Part shown: piece by piece, positions 44,613 to 53,221 of the stretch | Layout of the letters: the number at the start of each line of letters is the position of its first letter | Position numbering within the stretch: position 1 is the stretch's first letter | Assembly: GCF_000062885.1 (NCBI RefSeq) | Contig: NC_009142.1 | Location: forward strand, 5,197,584-5,261,583 | Length of the DNA stretch: 64,000 nt | Reading direction: 5' to 3' | Source of the DNA: Saccharopolyspora erythraea NRRL 2338 | GTDB taxonomy: Bacteria; Actinomycetota; Actinomycetes; Mycobacteriales; Pseudonocardiaceae | Made by a program: the position numbers and the translations under genes | Notes under the pieces: model-generated | The model's input: only the letters and a program-made list of their open reading frames with translations | Told to the model about the DNA's origin: nothing | Databases searched by the model: none

Positions 44613-45201
44613 GGGCGATGCGGCCGGACGTTCCCGACCGAGCCATCCGCTGAGGACGTCCCGGTCAGTCGGGCAGTGGGTCGTCTCCGAACGTTCGCCG
44701 CCGAGAGCCGCACCTTGCCGAAGCCGTGCCCGATCATCTCCCGCTCGTAGTCGCGCAGCGCAGTCAGGAGCGGGCGGCCGTCGGCTACTCCGGTCAGCGA
44801 GGCGGCATCCCGCGAAGCGACGTTCGCACCCGCGCCGGCAGCCGGACTCATGGCGTGGACCGCGTTGCCGAGCAGCGTCAGCGGGACCCGGCCGTGGACC
44901 AGGCGCACCTGGGAGTACACGACCCGCGGGTGCGGCAGACGCTGCGCGCGGATCACCGACCCGACGCCGTCAGCGGCCGCCGGCAACGAACCGCGCGCGG
45001 TGCTGCCATCGGCGAACCGTGCCGTGATCGCATCGCCATCGCTCTCGTATCCGACGCAACAACGCCCGAACGTACGAATTCATCGAGCCCGGCGAGAAGG
45101 ATCCGGTGCAGCATCCGCCGGTCGATCAAGAAACCGGTCGGTGAGGCCGAAGCCCTCGAAGCCTCGCGGCCCTCCGGTGAGAAGACATCAACAACCTGCA
45201 C
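44609..45201 (-). pseudogene. Decayed FAD-dependent monooxygenase
   Basis: Two overlapping minus-strand frames carry pieces of one class A flavin monooxygenase. The upstream piece (45201-44953) has IDRRMLHRILLAGLDEFV, resembling the R-x-x-L-R-x-x-L-L region. The downstream piece (44986-44609) has VPLTLLGNAVHAMSPAAGAG and LRDYEREMIGHGFGKVRLS, the second FAD motif with Asn in place of Asp, and the C-terminal helix. The N-terminal FAD motif and the middle are missing, and a frameshift joins the parts. There is no credible start codon. Confidence 0.6.
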
Positions 45202-45470
45202 GAGCCGAAGCGCCGCCCCGCCGGACCATGTGGCACGGCCGTGCGCACTCTTCGTGTTCGGGCCGAATTGCCCTACTGGCTCACATGCAGACCCCTAGCG
45301 TGGGGCGCGGACAGGTTAGGAACGCGCGCAAGCGCCCGCACACGTGTCCCGGCTGAGTCACCATGCCGACTCCGGAGGTCGATTCGTCCCGCGACGACCT
45401 CGATTGAGCAGATCAGCGAAACAGGCGGACATCACTCCCCCGTTCAGATCAGGCCGAAGGAAGAACCACC

Positions 45471-45662
45471 ATGCGCATCTCGAACGTTTTCAAGGCCAGC
45501 ACCGGCCGCGGCGGCGGCTGGGGTTGGGGTCACGGCTGGGGCTGGGGCCACGGCTGGGGCTGGGGTCACGGCTGGGGCGGCCGCGGCGGCGGCTGGGGCT
45601 GGGGCCACGGCTGGGGCTGGGGCCACGGCTGGGGCGGCTGGGGTTGGGGCGGCTGGGACTGA
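45471..45662 (+). CDS. 63-residue Trp/Gly/His tandem-repeat peptide, unknown function
   Basis: The ATG at 45471 follows AGGAAG at normal spacing. The first 13 residues (MRISNVFKASTGR) are ordinary; the remaining 50 consist of tandem GWGWGH units with short Gly linkers. Composition over 63 residues is 29 Gly, 15 Trp and 5 His. The repeats are nearly exact at DNA level (18-bp units differing mainly at wobble positions), but the wobble changes suggest selection on the peptide. There is no cleavable signal sequence or membrane helix. A hairpin terminator follows 63 bp later. Options are a metal-binding peptide, a toxin or antimicrobial, a modified-peptide precursor, or a surface protein. I do not recognise the family. 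Confidence 0.55.
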   Translation: MRISNVFKASTGRGGGWGWGHGWGWGHGWGWGHGWGGRGGGWGWGHGWGWGHGWGGWGWGGWD

Positions 45663-45724
45663 CAACCCCCTGAACAGCCCAAGCACTCCGATGCAACCCT
45701 GCCGGCCTTAGTTGCTGGCACCTG

Positions 45725-45755
45725 CGTAGCTTCCACTCGTCGAGTGGGAGCTACG
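45725..45755 (+). terminator. Hairpin terminator after the Trp/Gly/His peptide gene
   Basis: CGTAGCTTCCACTCG and CGAGTGGGAGCTACG form a 15-bp stem with one G-T mismatch and a tight loop. It supports a separate short transcript for the peptide gene. Confidence 0.6.
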
Positions 45756-45931
45756 CCCATGTTCAACGGGATTTCCCGGCCGGCGTCCTGCACGGGCGCA
45801 CGGCCACAGGCCGGACCCCGGCCAGGTGCGGCTGGAGGAGCAGCCGCACCGGACCCAGATCCAGGAGTGACTCCCCTCGGAACTCGCCGAACCCGAGGGT
45901 TGGTCTCGCTCCGCCGGACCGATAGCCGAGA

Positions 45932-46780
45932 ATGCGGCACGTGGAGCTCCGTCATCTGGGTGTTTCGTTGCTGTCGCGGAAGAACTGCACTTCGGCCGCG
46001 CGGCCGCGCGGCTGCACATGGCGCAGTCGCCGCTGAGCCGGCAGGTCCGGTTGCTCGAACGCGATCTCGGGGTGGCGCTCTTCGAGCGCAACACCCGGGG
46101 AGTCCGGCTCACGGCTGCCGGCGAGTCGCTGCTGGAGCCCGCTCGCCGGGTGCTGGCCGAGGCGGCTGTGGCCCGGCACGCGGTGCGGGCCGCGAGCCTC
46201 GGGGAGATCGGCCGCGTCGCGGTCGGGTTCGCCGGTGCGAGCAGCTACTACGTGCTCCCTCGCCTCACCCGCGCGGTCGCCTCCGAGCTGCCGGGGATCG
46301 AGCTCTCGCTGCGCGGCCAGACCTACTCGGGCGAAGCGCTCACCCGGGTCGTCGACGGCACGCTCGACCTCGGGTTCGTCGCGCTGCCCGCCCGCGAGGG
46401 CGTGTCCACGCGCGTGGTCCGGATCGAGCGCCTGGTGGTGGCGCTGCCCGACACCCATGCCCTGGCCGAGACCGACAGCGTGTCGCTGGCCGACCTCGCC
46501 GGTGAGCGGTTCGTCGCCTTCCCGGCCTCGCGCGGCTCCGCCGTGCGGGACGCGGCGATGCAGGCGTGCCTCCAGGCCGGGTTCACGCCGTTGATCGCCC
46601 AGGAAGCGCCCGACGCCTACAACCTGCTGACCCTGGTCAGCGCCGGCGTCGGTGTCGCGATCGTGGTGGACTCGGCGCAGAACGTCCACTCCGAACACGT
46701 CGTGTACCGGCCGATCGCCGAGGACGTGCCGGCGTTGCTGATCGCCCTCGCGTGGCGCACGGACAACCCGTCGGCCGCTG
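45932..46780 (+). pseudogene. LysR-family regulator with a 5' frameshift and truncated 3' end
   Basis: The frame from ATG 45932 reads MRHVELRHLGV. One base appears missing in TTT (45963-45965), after which the other frame gives the rest of a LysR HTH (FVAVAEELHFGRAAARLHMA, QSPLSRQVRLLERDLGVALF) and a full sensor domain to ALAWRTDNPSA. The last dozen or so residues of a normal LysR are replaced by an out-of-frame run into a CaiB gene fragment at about 46775. Both the frameshift and the joint argue for a dead gene, though an in-frame ATG at 46018 could make a protein lacking half the HTH. Confidence 0.7.
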
Positions 46781-47411
46781 CATCATCGGAGTGCTTTCCG
46801 CACTCGTCGAACGCGCCCGCACCGGCCGGGGCCAGACCGTCACCACCTCCCTGTACGAGTCGCAGCTCGCCCTGCACATCAACTGGGCCACGGGGTTCTT
46901 CGCGACCGGGCGGACTCCGCAACGGCTCGGTTCGGGGCACCCGAGCCTCGTGCCGTACCAGGCGTACCCGGCGGCCGACGGACACTTCGTCATCGCCATC
47001 GGGAACGACGGCCTGTGGCAACGACTCTGCGCACTCCTCGGCAGGCACGAACTGGCCGACGACCTGCGCTTCCGCACCAACCAGGACCGGGTGGTCCACC
47101 GCGACGAGCTCAAAACCGAGCTCGAAACGACCCTGCGCGGCGGCACCGTCGGGCACTGGTGCACGACGCTGAAGGCGGGAGGCATCCCCGTCACCCCGAT
47201 CCGCACCCTGGACGAGGTGTACGCCAGCCCGCACACCGACGCGCTCGGCATCGTCCAGGAAGTCGACCACCCCGCGGTCGGCCAGCTCGAGCAGGTGGGT
47301 TTTCCGGTCAACTACAGCGGAAACCGCCCTCGGGTCCGCACCGCGCCACCCACGCTCGGCCAGCACAACCACGAGATCCTCAGCGAACTCGGATACAGCG
47401 ACCAGCAGATC
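46773..47411 (+). pseudogene. Fragment of a CaiB/BaiF (family III) CoA-transferase
   Basis: About 210 codons encode the C-terminal half of a family III CoA-transferase: GVLSALVERARTGRGQTVTT, SLYESQLALHINWATG, YPAADGHFVIAIGNDGLWQR, GIPVTPIRTLDEVYASPH and LGQHNHEILSELGYSDQQI. Full proteins have about 400 residues, and the catalytic Asp region is missing upstream. The fragment begins at the joint with the LysR gene and ends at about 47411, where it meets an acyl-CoA dehydrogenase fragment on the other strand. It cannot make an active enzyme. Confidence 0.75.
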
Positions 47412-48069
47412 CAGGACGTCGGGGTCGGCGATGTCGTGGAGCCGGCTCGCGTAGGTCTCGGCCACGGCCTGGTGCGCCGACTCGCGGCGCATGCAGCGCA
47501 GGACGTCGAGGGCGATGACGTTGGACGATCCTTCCCATATGGACCCGAGGTGGGCGTCGCGCAGCAGGCGCGGGTTGACCCAGTCCTCGATGTATCCGTT
47601 GCCGCCGCGGATCTCCATGGCCTCGCCGGTGATGCCGCGTGCCTGCTTGCACACCTTGTACTTGGCGAGCGGGGTCAGCACCCGGATCAGGCTCCGCGCC
47701 GCCTGGTCACCGGCGTCGGAGTCGTCCAACCGCGCGGCCGACTCCAGGACGAGCCCGAGTGCGGCCTCCGCGTCGGTGATCATCGGCAGCAGGGTCGCCC
47801 GCATCAACGGCTGGTCGAACAGCGCCTTGCCGAACGCGGGGCGCCTGCGGGTGTGCTCGACGGACTCCAGCACCGCGCGCCGCATGAGCGCTGCCGCGCG
47901 CATCGCGTTGGACAACCGGGACACGTTGAGCATCTCTGCCATCTGCCGGAACCCGTTGGTCAGTTCCCCGACGGGGACGGCGAACGCGTCGTCGAGGGTG
48001 ACCTCGCCGCTGGCCATCGACCGCGACCCCAGCTTGTCCTTGAGCCGGTCGATCCGGTTCCGCCAACAC
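47412..48069 (-). pseudogene. Fragment of an AidB-like acyl-CoA dehydrogenase
   Basis: The minus strand encodes RIDRLKDKLGSRSMASGEV, EMLNVSRLSNAMRAAALMRR, FGKALFDQPLMRATLLPM, EIRGGNGYIEDWVNPRLLRD and GSIWEGSSNVIALDVLRCM, core motifs of AidB-type acyl-CoA dehydrogenases (FAD domain and C-terminal helix bundle). Both the N-terminal 200 or so residues and the C-terminus are missing. The C-terminal joint lies next to the CaiB fragment end. Such genes often sit beside CaiB genes in fatty-acid loci, so one degraded locus is likely. Confidence 0.75.
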
Positions 48070-48276
48070 GTCGCCGGCGGTGGCTTGGGGTGCTGAACCA
48101 GCCGAACCAGTCGCCACCACGATCTCCCCTGCTTCTCCGTCCGTCCTCGCTGCCACCTTACGTCGGGCGTGTGGGGCGGCCCCGGCCGTCATCGGCGGCC
48201 GAACGCGCCGAAGCCCTGCGGGCCACCACGGCCCGCAGGGCTTCAACGCAACGCCGGTGCGCCGCTCAACGATCGA

Positions 48277-49869
48277 TCAGGCGCGCAGGGTCCAGCCGTC
48301 GAGCCGTCCCGTGTCCTGGGAGTAGACGTCGCGCACCCGCAGCTTCCAGGTGCCGTTGGCCACCTCGGAGGAGGCGTCCACGGTGAAGGTCGCGCGCACG
48401 TTGTCGGCGGAGTCCCACACGTCGGCCTGCTTGAGGTTCCAGGTCCGGCCGCTGGGCGAGATCAGGTCGATGACCAGGTCGCCCCGGTAGGTGTGGGTGA
48501 TGTTGACCTCGACGGCCAGATCCGCACGGGCGTTGCCGGTGCAGCCGGTGACGTTGACCGAGGAGGTCACGGCCGCGCCCGCGTCGGGGATCGCCACCGC
48601 AGCGGAACTGCTCACCGGCTCGCAGCCCGTGGGCGGCGGGGTGTCGCCCGTGCCCGTGAACAGCAGCCTGTTGGGCGAGCCGGTCCTGGGGTCCTTGACC
48701 GCGTTCGGCGTCGAGGCCGCAACCAGGGCGGTACCGACCTGCGCCGGTGTGGCCGACGGGTTGGCCGCCAGGTACAGCGCCGCCGCGCCCGCGACGTGCG
48801 GGGTGGCCATCGAGGTGCCGCTGATGGTGTTGGTGGCGGTGTCGCCGGAGTGCCACGACGAGGTGATGCCCACGCCCGGCGCGAAGATGTCCAGGCAGGT
48901 GCCGTAGTTCGACCAGCTCGCCCGGGTGTCGGTGTTGTCGGTGGCACCGACGGTGATCGCCTCCGGTGTGCGGGCGGGCGACGAGGAGCAGGCGTCCTGC
49001 GGGTTGCCGAACATGTCGCCGTTGCCCGCGGCGACCGCGTAGGTCACGCCGGAGACGACGGAGTTGCGCACCGCCTGGTCGAGGGTGCTGCTGGCACCGC
49101 CGCCGAGGCTCATGTTGGCCACCGCGGGCTTCTGGGCGTTCTCGGTGACCCAGTCGATGCCCGCGATGACGCCGGCGATGCTGCCGCTGCCCTGGCAGTC
49201 CAGGACGCGGACGCCGTAGATGTCGACGCCCTTGGCCACGCCGTACTCGGCACCGCCGATGGTGCCCGCGACGTGGGTGCCGTGGCCGTTGCAGTCGGTG
49301 GCGTCGTTGTCGTTGTCGACCGCGTCGAAGCCGTGCTTGGCGCGGCCGCCGAAGGTCTGGTGGGTGGTGCGCACACCGGTGTCGATGACGTAGGCCGCGA
49401 CGTTGTCGGCCCCCGTGCTGTAGCTGTAGGCGTTGTCCAGGGGCAGGTTGCGCTGGTCGATGCGATCCAGGCCCCAGGACGGCGGGTTCTGCTGGGTGTC
49501 GACGGCGTGCACCCGCTTGTTCGGTTCGACCAGGGCCACCGCCGGGTCGGCTGCCAGCCGCCGGGCTTGCTGGTCGGTCATCGTGGCCGAGAATCCGCGC
49601 ACGGCGGTGCGGAAGGTGTGTTCGAGCTCCCCGGTGTAGCGGGAGAGCAGATTCGCGGTGACCGCCGAAACGTCGGCGGCCTGGATCTGCGGGGTGTCGG
49701 AGAGAACGACGAGGTAGCTGTTGGGGATGATCTCCCCGGTGTCGGAGTTGCGGATCTCGCCTTCGGCCTGCGCCGGGAGGGAGGTCGCCGCGGCCAGCAC
49801 CACGCCGGTCACCGCGGACAGGGCGATGCCGACCGACCGTCGGCGCCAACCAGCTCGAACTCGATTCAT
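48277..49869 (-). CDS. Secreted subtilisin-like serine peptidase with P domain
   Basis: The product is 530 residues. A signal peptide (RRRSVGIALSAVTGVVLAAA, cleavage near AQA, residue 35) and an I9 propeptide (residues about 50-120) precede the S8 domain. The catalytic triad is D in AAYVIDTGV (about 163), H in NGHGTHVAG (about 198) and S in SGTSMATPHVAG (about 350). A C-terminal proprotein-convertase P domain follows (residues about 430-530; YRGDLVIDLISPSGRTWNL). ATG 49869 has GAGGGG upstream. It is probably exported and self-processed to degrade extracellular protein. It is monocistronic. Confidence 0.95.
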   Translation of the reverse strand: MNRVRAGWRRRSVGIALSAVTGVVLAAATSLPAQAEGEIRNSDTGEIIPNSYLVVLSDTPQIQAADVSAVTANLLSRYTGELEHTFRTAVRGFSATMTDQQARRLAADPAVALVEPNKRVHAVDTQQNPPSWGLDRIDQRNLPLDNAYSYSTGADNVAAYVIDTGVRTTHQTFGGRAKHGFDAVDNDNDATDCNGHGTHVAGTIGGAEYGVAKGVDIYGVRVLDCQGSGSIAGVIAGIDWVTENAQKPAVANMSLGGGASSTLDQAVRNSVVSGVTYAVAAGNGDMFGNPQDACSSSPARTPEAITVGATDNTDTRASWSNYGTCLDIFAPGVGITSSWHSGDTATNTISGTSMATPHVAGAAALYLAANPSATPAQVGTALVAASTPNAVKDPRTGSPNRLLFTGTGDTPPPTGCEPVSSSAAVAIPDAGAAVTSSVNVTGCTGNARADLAVEVNITHTYRGDLVIDLISPSGRTWNLKQADVWDSADNVRATFTVDASSEVANGTWKLRVRDVYSQDTGRLDGWTLRA

Positions 49870-50255
49870 GGATGTTCCCCTCATGCAGAGGTGCCCGGTG
49901 GGACCGGACAGCCAAGAAACATGAAGACCACTCGATTGAGCAGGAGAAATATGACACCGGCAGGGCCGGGGAACAACCGCCGATTCAGTTGCGACAGCGT
50001 TCTTCGCAGCTAATCTTTCCCGTTTTTCATCTTCTACGTTTCAGCCTCGCCGGTTCGGAACCGAAAAGAAACGGGCCGTCCACCCGAACTTGACCGGCCG
50101 CTGCCGTTCCCGCTTCCGGCAGCGGCCCCGCGCACCCGGCTTTCTCTTGCCACAGCGCGGAATTGGACCTCCGGGACCGCGACGGCGGCCGGAAGGCGCG
50201 AAAACTCGCGGTTCCGGCCCGGCCGGTCGCGCGCACGACGGGGTCGAGCCGGCGC
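49870..50255. other. 386-bp stretch without a gene
   Basis: This lies between the subtilase start and the folE stop. It contains an AT-richer segment (about 49940-50040) likely to hold the subtilase promoter, and a small CGGTTCGGAACCG palindrome. No coding pattern was seen. Confidence 0.45.
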
Positions 50256-50852
50256 TCAGGCGTTGACCCCGGTGAGAGCGAAGAACTCCTGCCTGGAACG
50301 CGCGTCCTGCCTGAGCGTGCCCAGCATCGTCGAGGTGACGGTGTTGGAGCCGGTCGCCTGCACACCGCGCAGGGTCATGCAGGTGTGCTCGGCTTCGATG
50401 ACGACCCCGACGCCCTTGGGCTCCAGCTGCTCGGAGAGCCAGTCGGCGACCTGCTTGGTCAGCCGCTCCTGGACCTGCGGGCGGCAGGCGAAGTGCTCGA
50501 CGACCCTGGCGAGCTTCGACAGCCCCAGGATCCGCTCCCCCGGCAGGTAGCCGACGTGCGCGGTGCCGACGAACGGCAGCAGGTGGTGCTCGCAGACCGA
50601 GCGCACCGGGATCGACCGCGCCAGCACCAGCTCGTCGTAGCCCTCCTCGTTCGGGAAGGTCGTCAGGTCGAACGGACGCGGGGAGAACAGTTCCGCGTAC
50701 GCGCGGGCCATCCGCCCCGGTGTGCCGCGCAGGCTCTCGGAGTCGGTGGAGATCCCCAGTGCCCGCAACATGTCCGCGGCCGCCTTCTCGGCGGCGGCGA
50801 GGTCGATCTCGGCTTCTGGCTGGTGGACGACGTGCAGGGCGGGTGCGGACAT
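50256..50852 (-). CDS. folE: GTP cyclohydrolase I
   Basis: The product is 198 residues. Signature motifs RSVCEHHLLPFVGTAHVGY (zinc Cys and catalytic His), ILGLSKLARVVEHFACRPQV and AEHTCMTLRGVQ are intact. It opens GTP to dihydroneopterin triphosphate for folate or pterin synthesis. GAGGAAC precedes ATG 50852. It stands apart from other folate genes, so it may be an extra copy that supplies pterins or 7-deazaguanines. Neighbours give no hint. Confidence 0.97.
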   Translation of the reverse strand: MSAPALHVVHQPEAEIDLAAAEKAAADMLRALGISTDSESLRGTPGRMARAYAELFSPRPFDLTTFPNEEGYDELVLARSIPVRSVCEHHLLPFVGTAHVGYLPGERILGLSKLARVVEHFACRPQVQERLTKQVADWLSEQLEPKGVGVVIEAEHTCMTLRGVQATGSNTVTSTMLGTLRQDARSRQEFFALTGVNA

Positions 50853-50916
50853 CAAGGGTTCCTCGTGATCGGTTGCGGTCAGTACTCGAGTGCGTCCGGC
50901 AGGGCCGGCACCACGG

Positions 50917-51252
50917 TCACCACGGCGAACGCCCCCTGGGCTGCCCGAGCGCGGCTACCGGGAACGACGTTCGGCCGGTTCTGCTCGGGCAGGTCCGGGC
51001 CCGCTGGTCGCGGCGCGGCCCCGGCGAACGGGCAGCCGGCACGCGAAGCTCGCGAATCCGAGGGCGACCTCCGTGACGACGCGCACCGCCCTCGGCCAGC
51101 CGGGTGCCCAGCATGGCGGAGCTGCCCGCGACGCCCGGCAACCCGGTGCTCAGCGCTGCGATGGCCATGCCGTCCTCCCGTTGCGAAGTGGGTCCACGAC
51201 GCGCGATGCGTTTCGCGGCGTTCGCGCCGACCTGCCGCAGTGGATCAGCCAT
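50917..51252 (-). pseudogene. Possible decayed small membrane-protein gene (DUF4395-like) in the 540-bp gap before the HTH gene
   Basis: The gap 50853-51393 holds no intact recognisable gene. A minus-strand ATG at 51252 has a good GGGGAGGGG site and starts MADPLRQV, but the continuation is Arg-rich and lacks membrane helices. Hydrophobic pieces (VVTEVALGFASFACRLP; AFAVVTVVPALPD) occur in other frames. This could be a frameshifted membrane-protein gene divergent from the regulator at 51394, or chance. Confidence 0.25.
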
Positions 51253-51393
51253 CTCACACCTGCCCCTCCCCACCCCACTTTTCACCAAGAAACGTTAGTC
51301 TTATTGCCGCCCCGAGGTCAACGCCGCAGGCAGAACGGTTGGCCGTGGAGTTTCGGACACCGCGATGGACCGAGAACGCGCTAGGGTTGCCCC

Positions 51394-52113
51394 ATGGAGT
51401 TGCCCGAGGGCGGCGAGCGGACTGGTTCGGCGGTGGCGGCGGTGGCCGTGCTGGCCGACGACCTGCGGCGCGGGATGTACGAGTTCATCCGCCGCGCCCG
51501 GCGGCCGGTGGGCCGCGACGAGGCGGCCGCCGCGGTCGGCATCTCCCGCAAGCTCGCAGCCTTCCACCTGGACAAGCTCGTCGACGCGGGGCTGCTGTGC
51601 GCGCGGTTCGAGCCGGTGGGCGGCATCCGCAAGGTCGGCCGCACGCCGAAGGTCTACGAACCCGCCGACACCCACATCGGGGTGAGCATCCCGCCGCGCA
51701 GGCCCGACCTGCTGGCCGACGTCCTGCTCGACGCCGTGCTCACCGAGGGCGAGCAGGAGACCGCGGCCGAGGCGGCGATGCGCACGGCCCGCGAACGCGG
51801 GCACCGCCTCGGCACCGAGGAGCGCGACCGCAGCCGCCCCGGCCGCCTCGGCGCCGAGCGCACGCTGACCAAGGCCGAGGACACGCTCGCCGGCTACGGC
51901 TTCGAACCGGACCGGGAGACGCCGACCTGCGTCCGGCTGCGCAACTGCCCGTTCCACCCGCTGACCGCGAAGTCGCCGGAGCTGGTGTGCGGGCTCAACC
52001 ACGCGTTCCTGCGCGGGTTCCTGGCCGGTCTTCAGGCGCGTTCCGTGGAGGCCGTCCTCGAACCGCGCCCCGGGGAGTGCTGCGTCACCCTGCGCACCCC
52101 GCCCGAGCCGTAG
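51394..52113 (+). CDS. Winged-helix regulator with C-terminal Cys cluster (ArsR/SufR-like)
   Basis: The product is 239 residues. The N-terminal winged helix (VLADDLRRGMYEFIRRARRP, GRDEAAAAVGISRKLAAFHL) is followed by a variable middle and a conserved C-terminus with TCVRLRNCPFHPL, LVCGLNHAFLRG and PGECCVTL. Five Cys in this pattern recall SufR-type Fe-S regulators and related actinobacterial metalloregulators. It may sense iron-sulfur, zinc or redox state. The ATG at 51394 has no strong ribosome-binding site (leaderless is possible). The divergent neighbour appears decayed. Confidence 0.75.
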   Translation: MELPEGGERTGSAVAAVAVLADDLRRGMYEFIRRARRPVGRDEAAAAVGISRKLAAFHLDKLVDAGLLCARFEPVGGIRKVGRTPKVYEPADTHIGVSIPPRRPDLLADVLLDAVLTEGEQETAAEAAMRTARERGHRLGTEERDRSRPGRLGAERTLTKAEDTLAGYGFEPDRETPTCVRLRNCPFHPLTAKSPELVCGLNHAFLRGFLAGLQARSVEAVLEPRPGECCVTLRTPPEP

Positions 52114-52150
52114 AGCGTCCGGGTCGGGCCGCGGATCGGCTGCGGGCGGC

Positions 52151-53038
52151 TCAGGTGCGGTCGGACGTGCGCGGGTCTTCGGTGAGTTCCTGGGTCGCGG
52201 CCCAACTGGCGAGCATCTTGAGGCCGTCGGCGGCCGGGCTGTCCGGCGCCGCGGTGTAGACGTTGAGGACCAGCCCCGGCTCGGAGGGCAGTTCCATCGA
52301 CTCGTAGTTGAGGTCGAGCCGGCCGACGACGGGGTGGTGGAGGCGTTTCCGGCCGCTGCGGTGGAACTGGACGTCGTGGGAGGCCCAGCGCTGCCGGAAG
52401 ACCTCGCTGCGGGTCGAGAGCTCGCCGACGAGCTCGATCAGCGCCTTGTCGTGGGGGTTGCGGCCGGCTTCGAGGCGCAGCATCGCGGCGGCGTCGTTGG
52501 CGACGCGGTCCCAGTCGACGAAGAAGTCGCGCGCGGCCGGGTCGAGGTAGACGAACCGCGTGGTGTTCGCCGGTCGGCGGGGGTCGGCGAGGACGGGCGC
52601 GTAGAGAGCGCGAGCGAGGCTGTTCATGGCCACGATGTCGTGGCGGGCGTTGCGCACCCAGGCCGGTGCGTCGGTGATGGCGTTGAGAACCTGCTGGACC
52701 GCCGGGCGCACGCTGGTCGGGGGCGTTGGGCGCCGACCTCGTCCCGGACCCGTGGCGCGGGCGAGGGAGAACAGGTGGTCGCGCTCGGCCTCGTCCAGTT
52801 GCAGGGCCGCGGCCAGCGCGTCGAGCACGGCCTCGGAGGCGCCGGAGAGGTTGCCCCGCTCCATGCGGACGTAGTAGTCGACGGAGACGCCGGCCAGCAT
52901 CGCGACCTCTTCCCGGCGCAGTCCCTCGACCCGGCGCGTGCCGCCGTAGGCGGGTAGCCCTGCCTGCTCGGGGGTGATGCGCGCCCGCCGCGAGCTGAGG
53001 AACTCGCGGACCTCCGCGCGGTGGTCGATCCGGCCCAT
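52151..53038 (-). CDS. XRE-family regulator with MmyB-like ligand domain
   Basis: The product is 295 residues. The N-terminal HTH holds VEGLRREEVAMLAGVSVDYY and RMERGNLSGASEAVLDALA. The C-terminal two-thirds match the MmyB-like ligand-binding domain (PAWVRNARHDIVAMNSLARA, RFVYLDPAARDFFVDWD, FRQRWASHDVQFHRSGRKRL). Such regulators in actinomycetes usually control a neighbouring oxidoreductase. The 20-bp site upstream of this gene recurs at the same distance before the aldo/keto reductase at 53222-54103, so autoregulation and control of that gene are likely. Confidence 0.9.
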   Translation of the reverse strand: MGRIDHRAEVREFLSSRRARITPEQAGLPAYGGTRRVEGLRREEVAMLAGVSVDYYVRMERGNLSGASEAVLDALAAALQLDEAERDHLFSLARATGPGRGRRPTPPTSVRPAVQQVLNAITDAPAWVRNARHDIVAMNSLARALYAPVLADPRRPANTTRFVYLDPAARDFFVDWDRVANDAAAMLRLEAGRNPHDKALIELVGELSTRSEVFRQRWASHDVQFHRSGRKRLHHPVVGRLDLNYESMELPSEPGLVLNVYTAAPDSPAADGLKMLASWAATQELTEDPRTSDRT

Positions 53039-53069
53039 GCACCCCACGGTAAGCGGCCGGCCGCACGCC

Positions 53070-53089
53070 AGGGAGGTCCTGGCAGTACC
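53070..53089 (-). promoter_or_regulatory. Putative XRE-regulator site, copy 1 (own promoter)
   Basis: AGGGAGGTCCTGGCAGTACC on the plus strand, 31 bp before the XRE start codon. Sixteen of 20 bases match copy 2. Confidence 0.6.
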
Positions 53090-53170
53090 CGGGAGGGCCG
53101 TGACTCGTTGACCAGGCACGATCCCCGCACGCGGCGTCACCGCCGAGACCGGCGCCGCCGGTCTCGAGTG

Positions 53171-53213
53171 CCCGCGGACGGCTCGAGCCGTCGAGCCTCG
53201 AGCCGTCCGCGGG
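53171..53213 (-). terminator. Hairpin terminator of the aldo/keto reductase gene
   Basis: A perfect 17-bp stem (arms 53171-53187 and 53197-53213) with a 9-nt loop, 8 bp beyond the reductase stop on the minus strand. Confidence 0.8.
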
Positions 53214-53221
53214 TGCCGTGG

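Noticed and set aside
45471-45662. The Trp-rich frame as a mere simple-sequence artefact
   Set aside because: Not fully excluded, but it has a proper start site, a non-repeat N-terminus, a stop directly after the last Trp-Asp and a downstream terminator, so I kept it as a gene.
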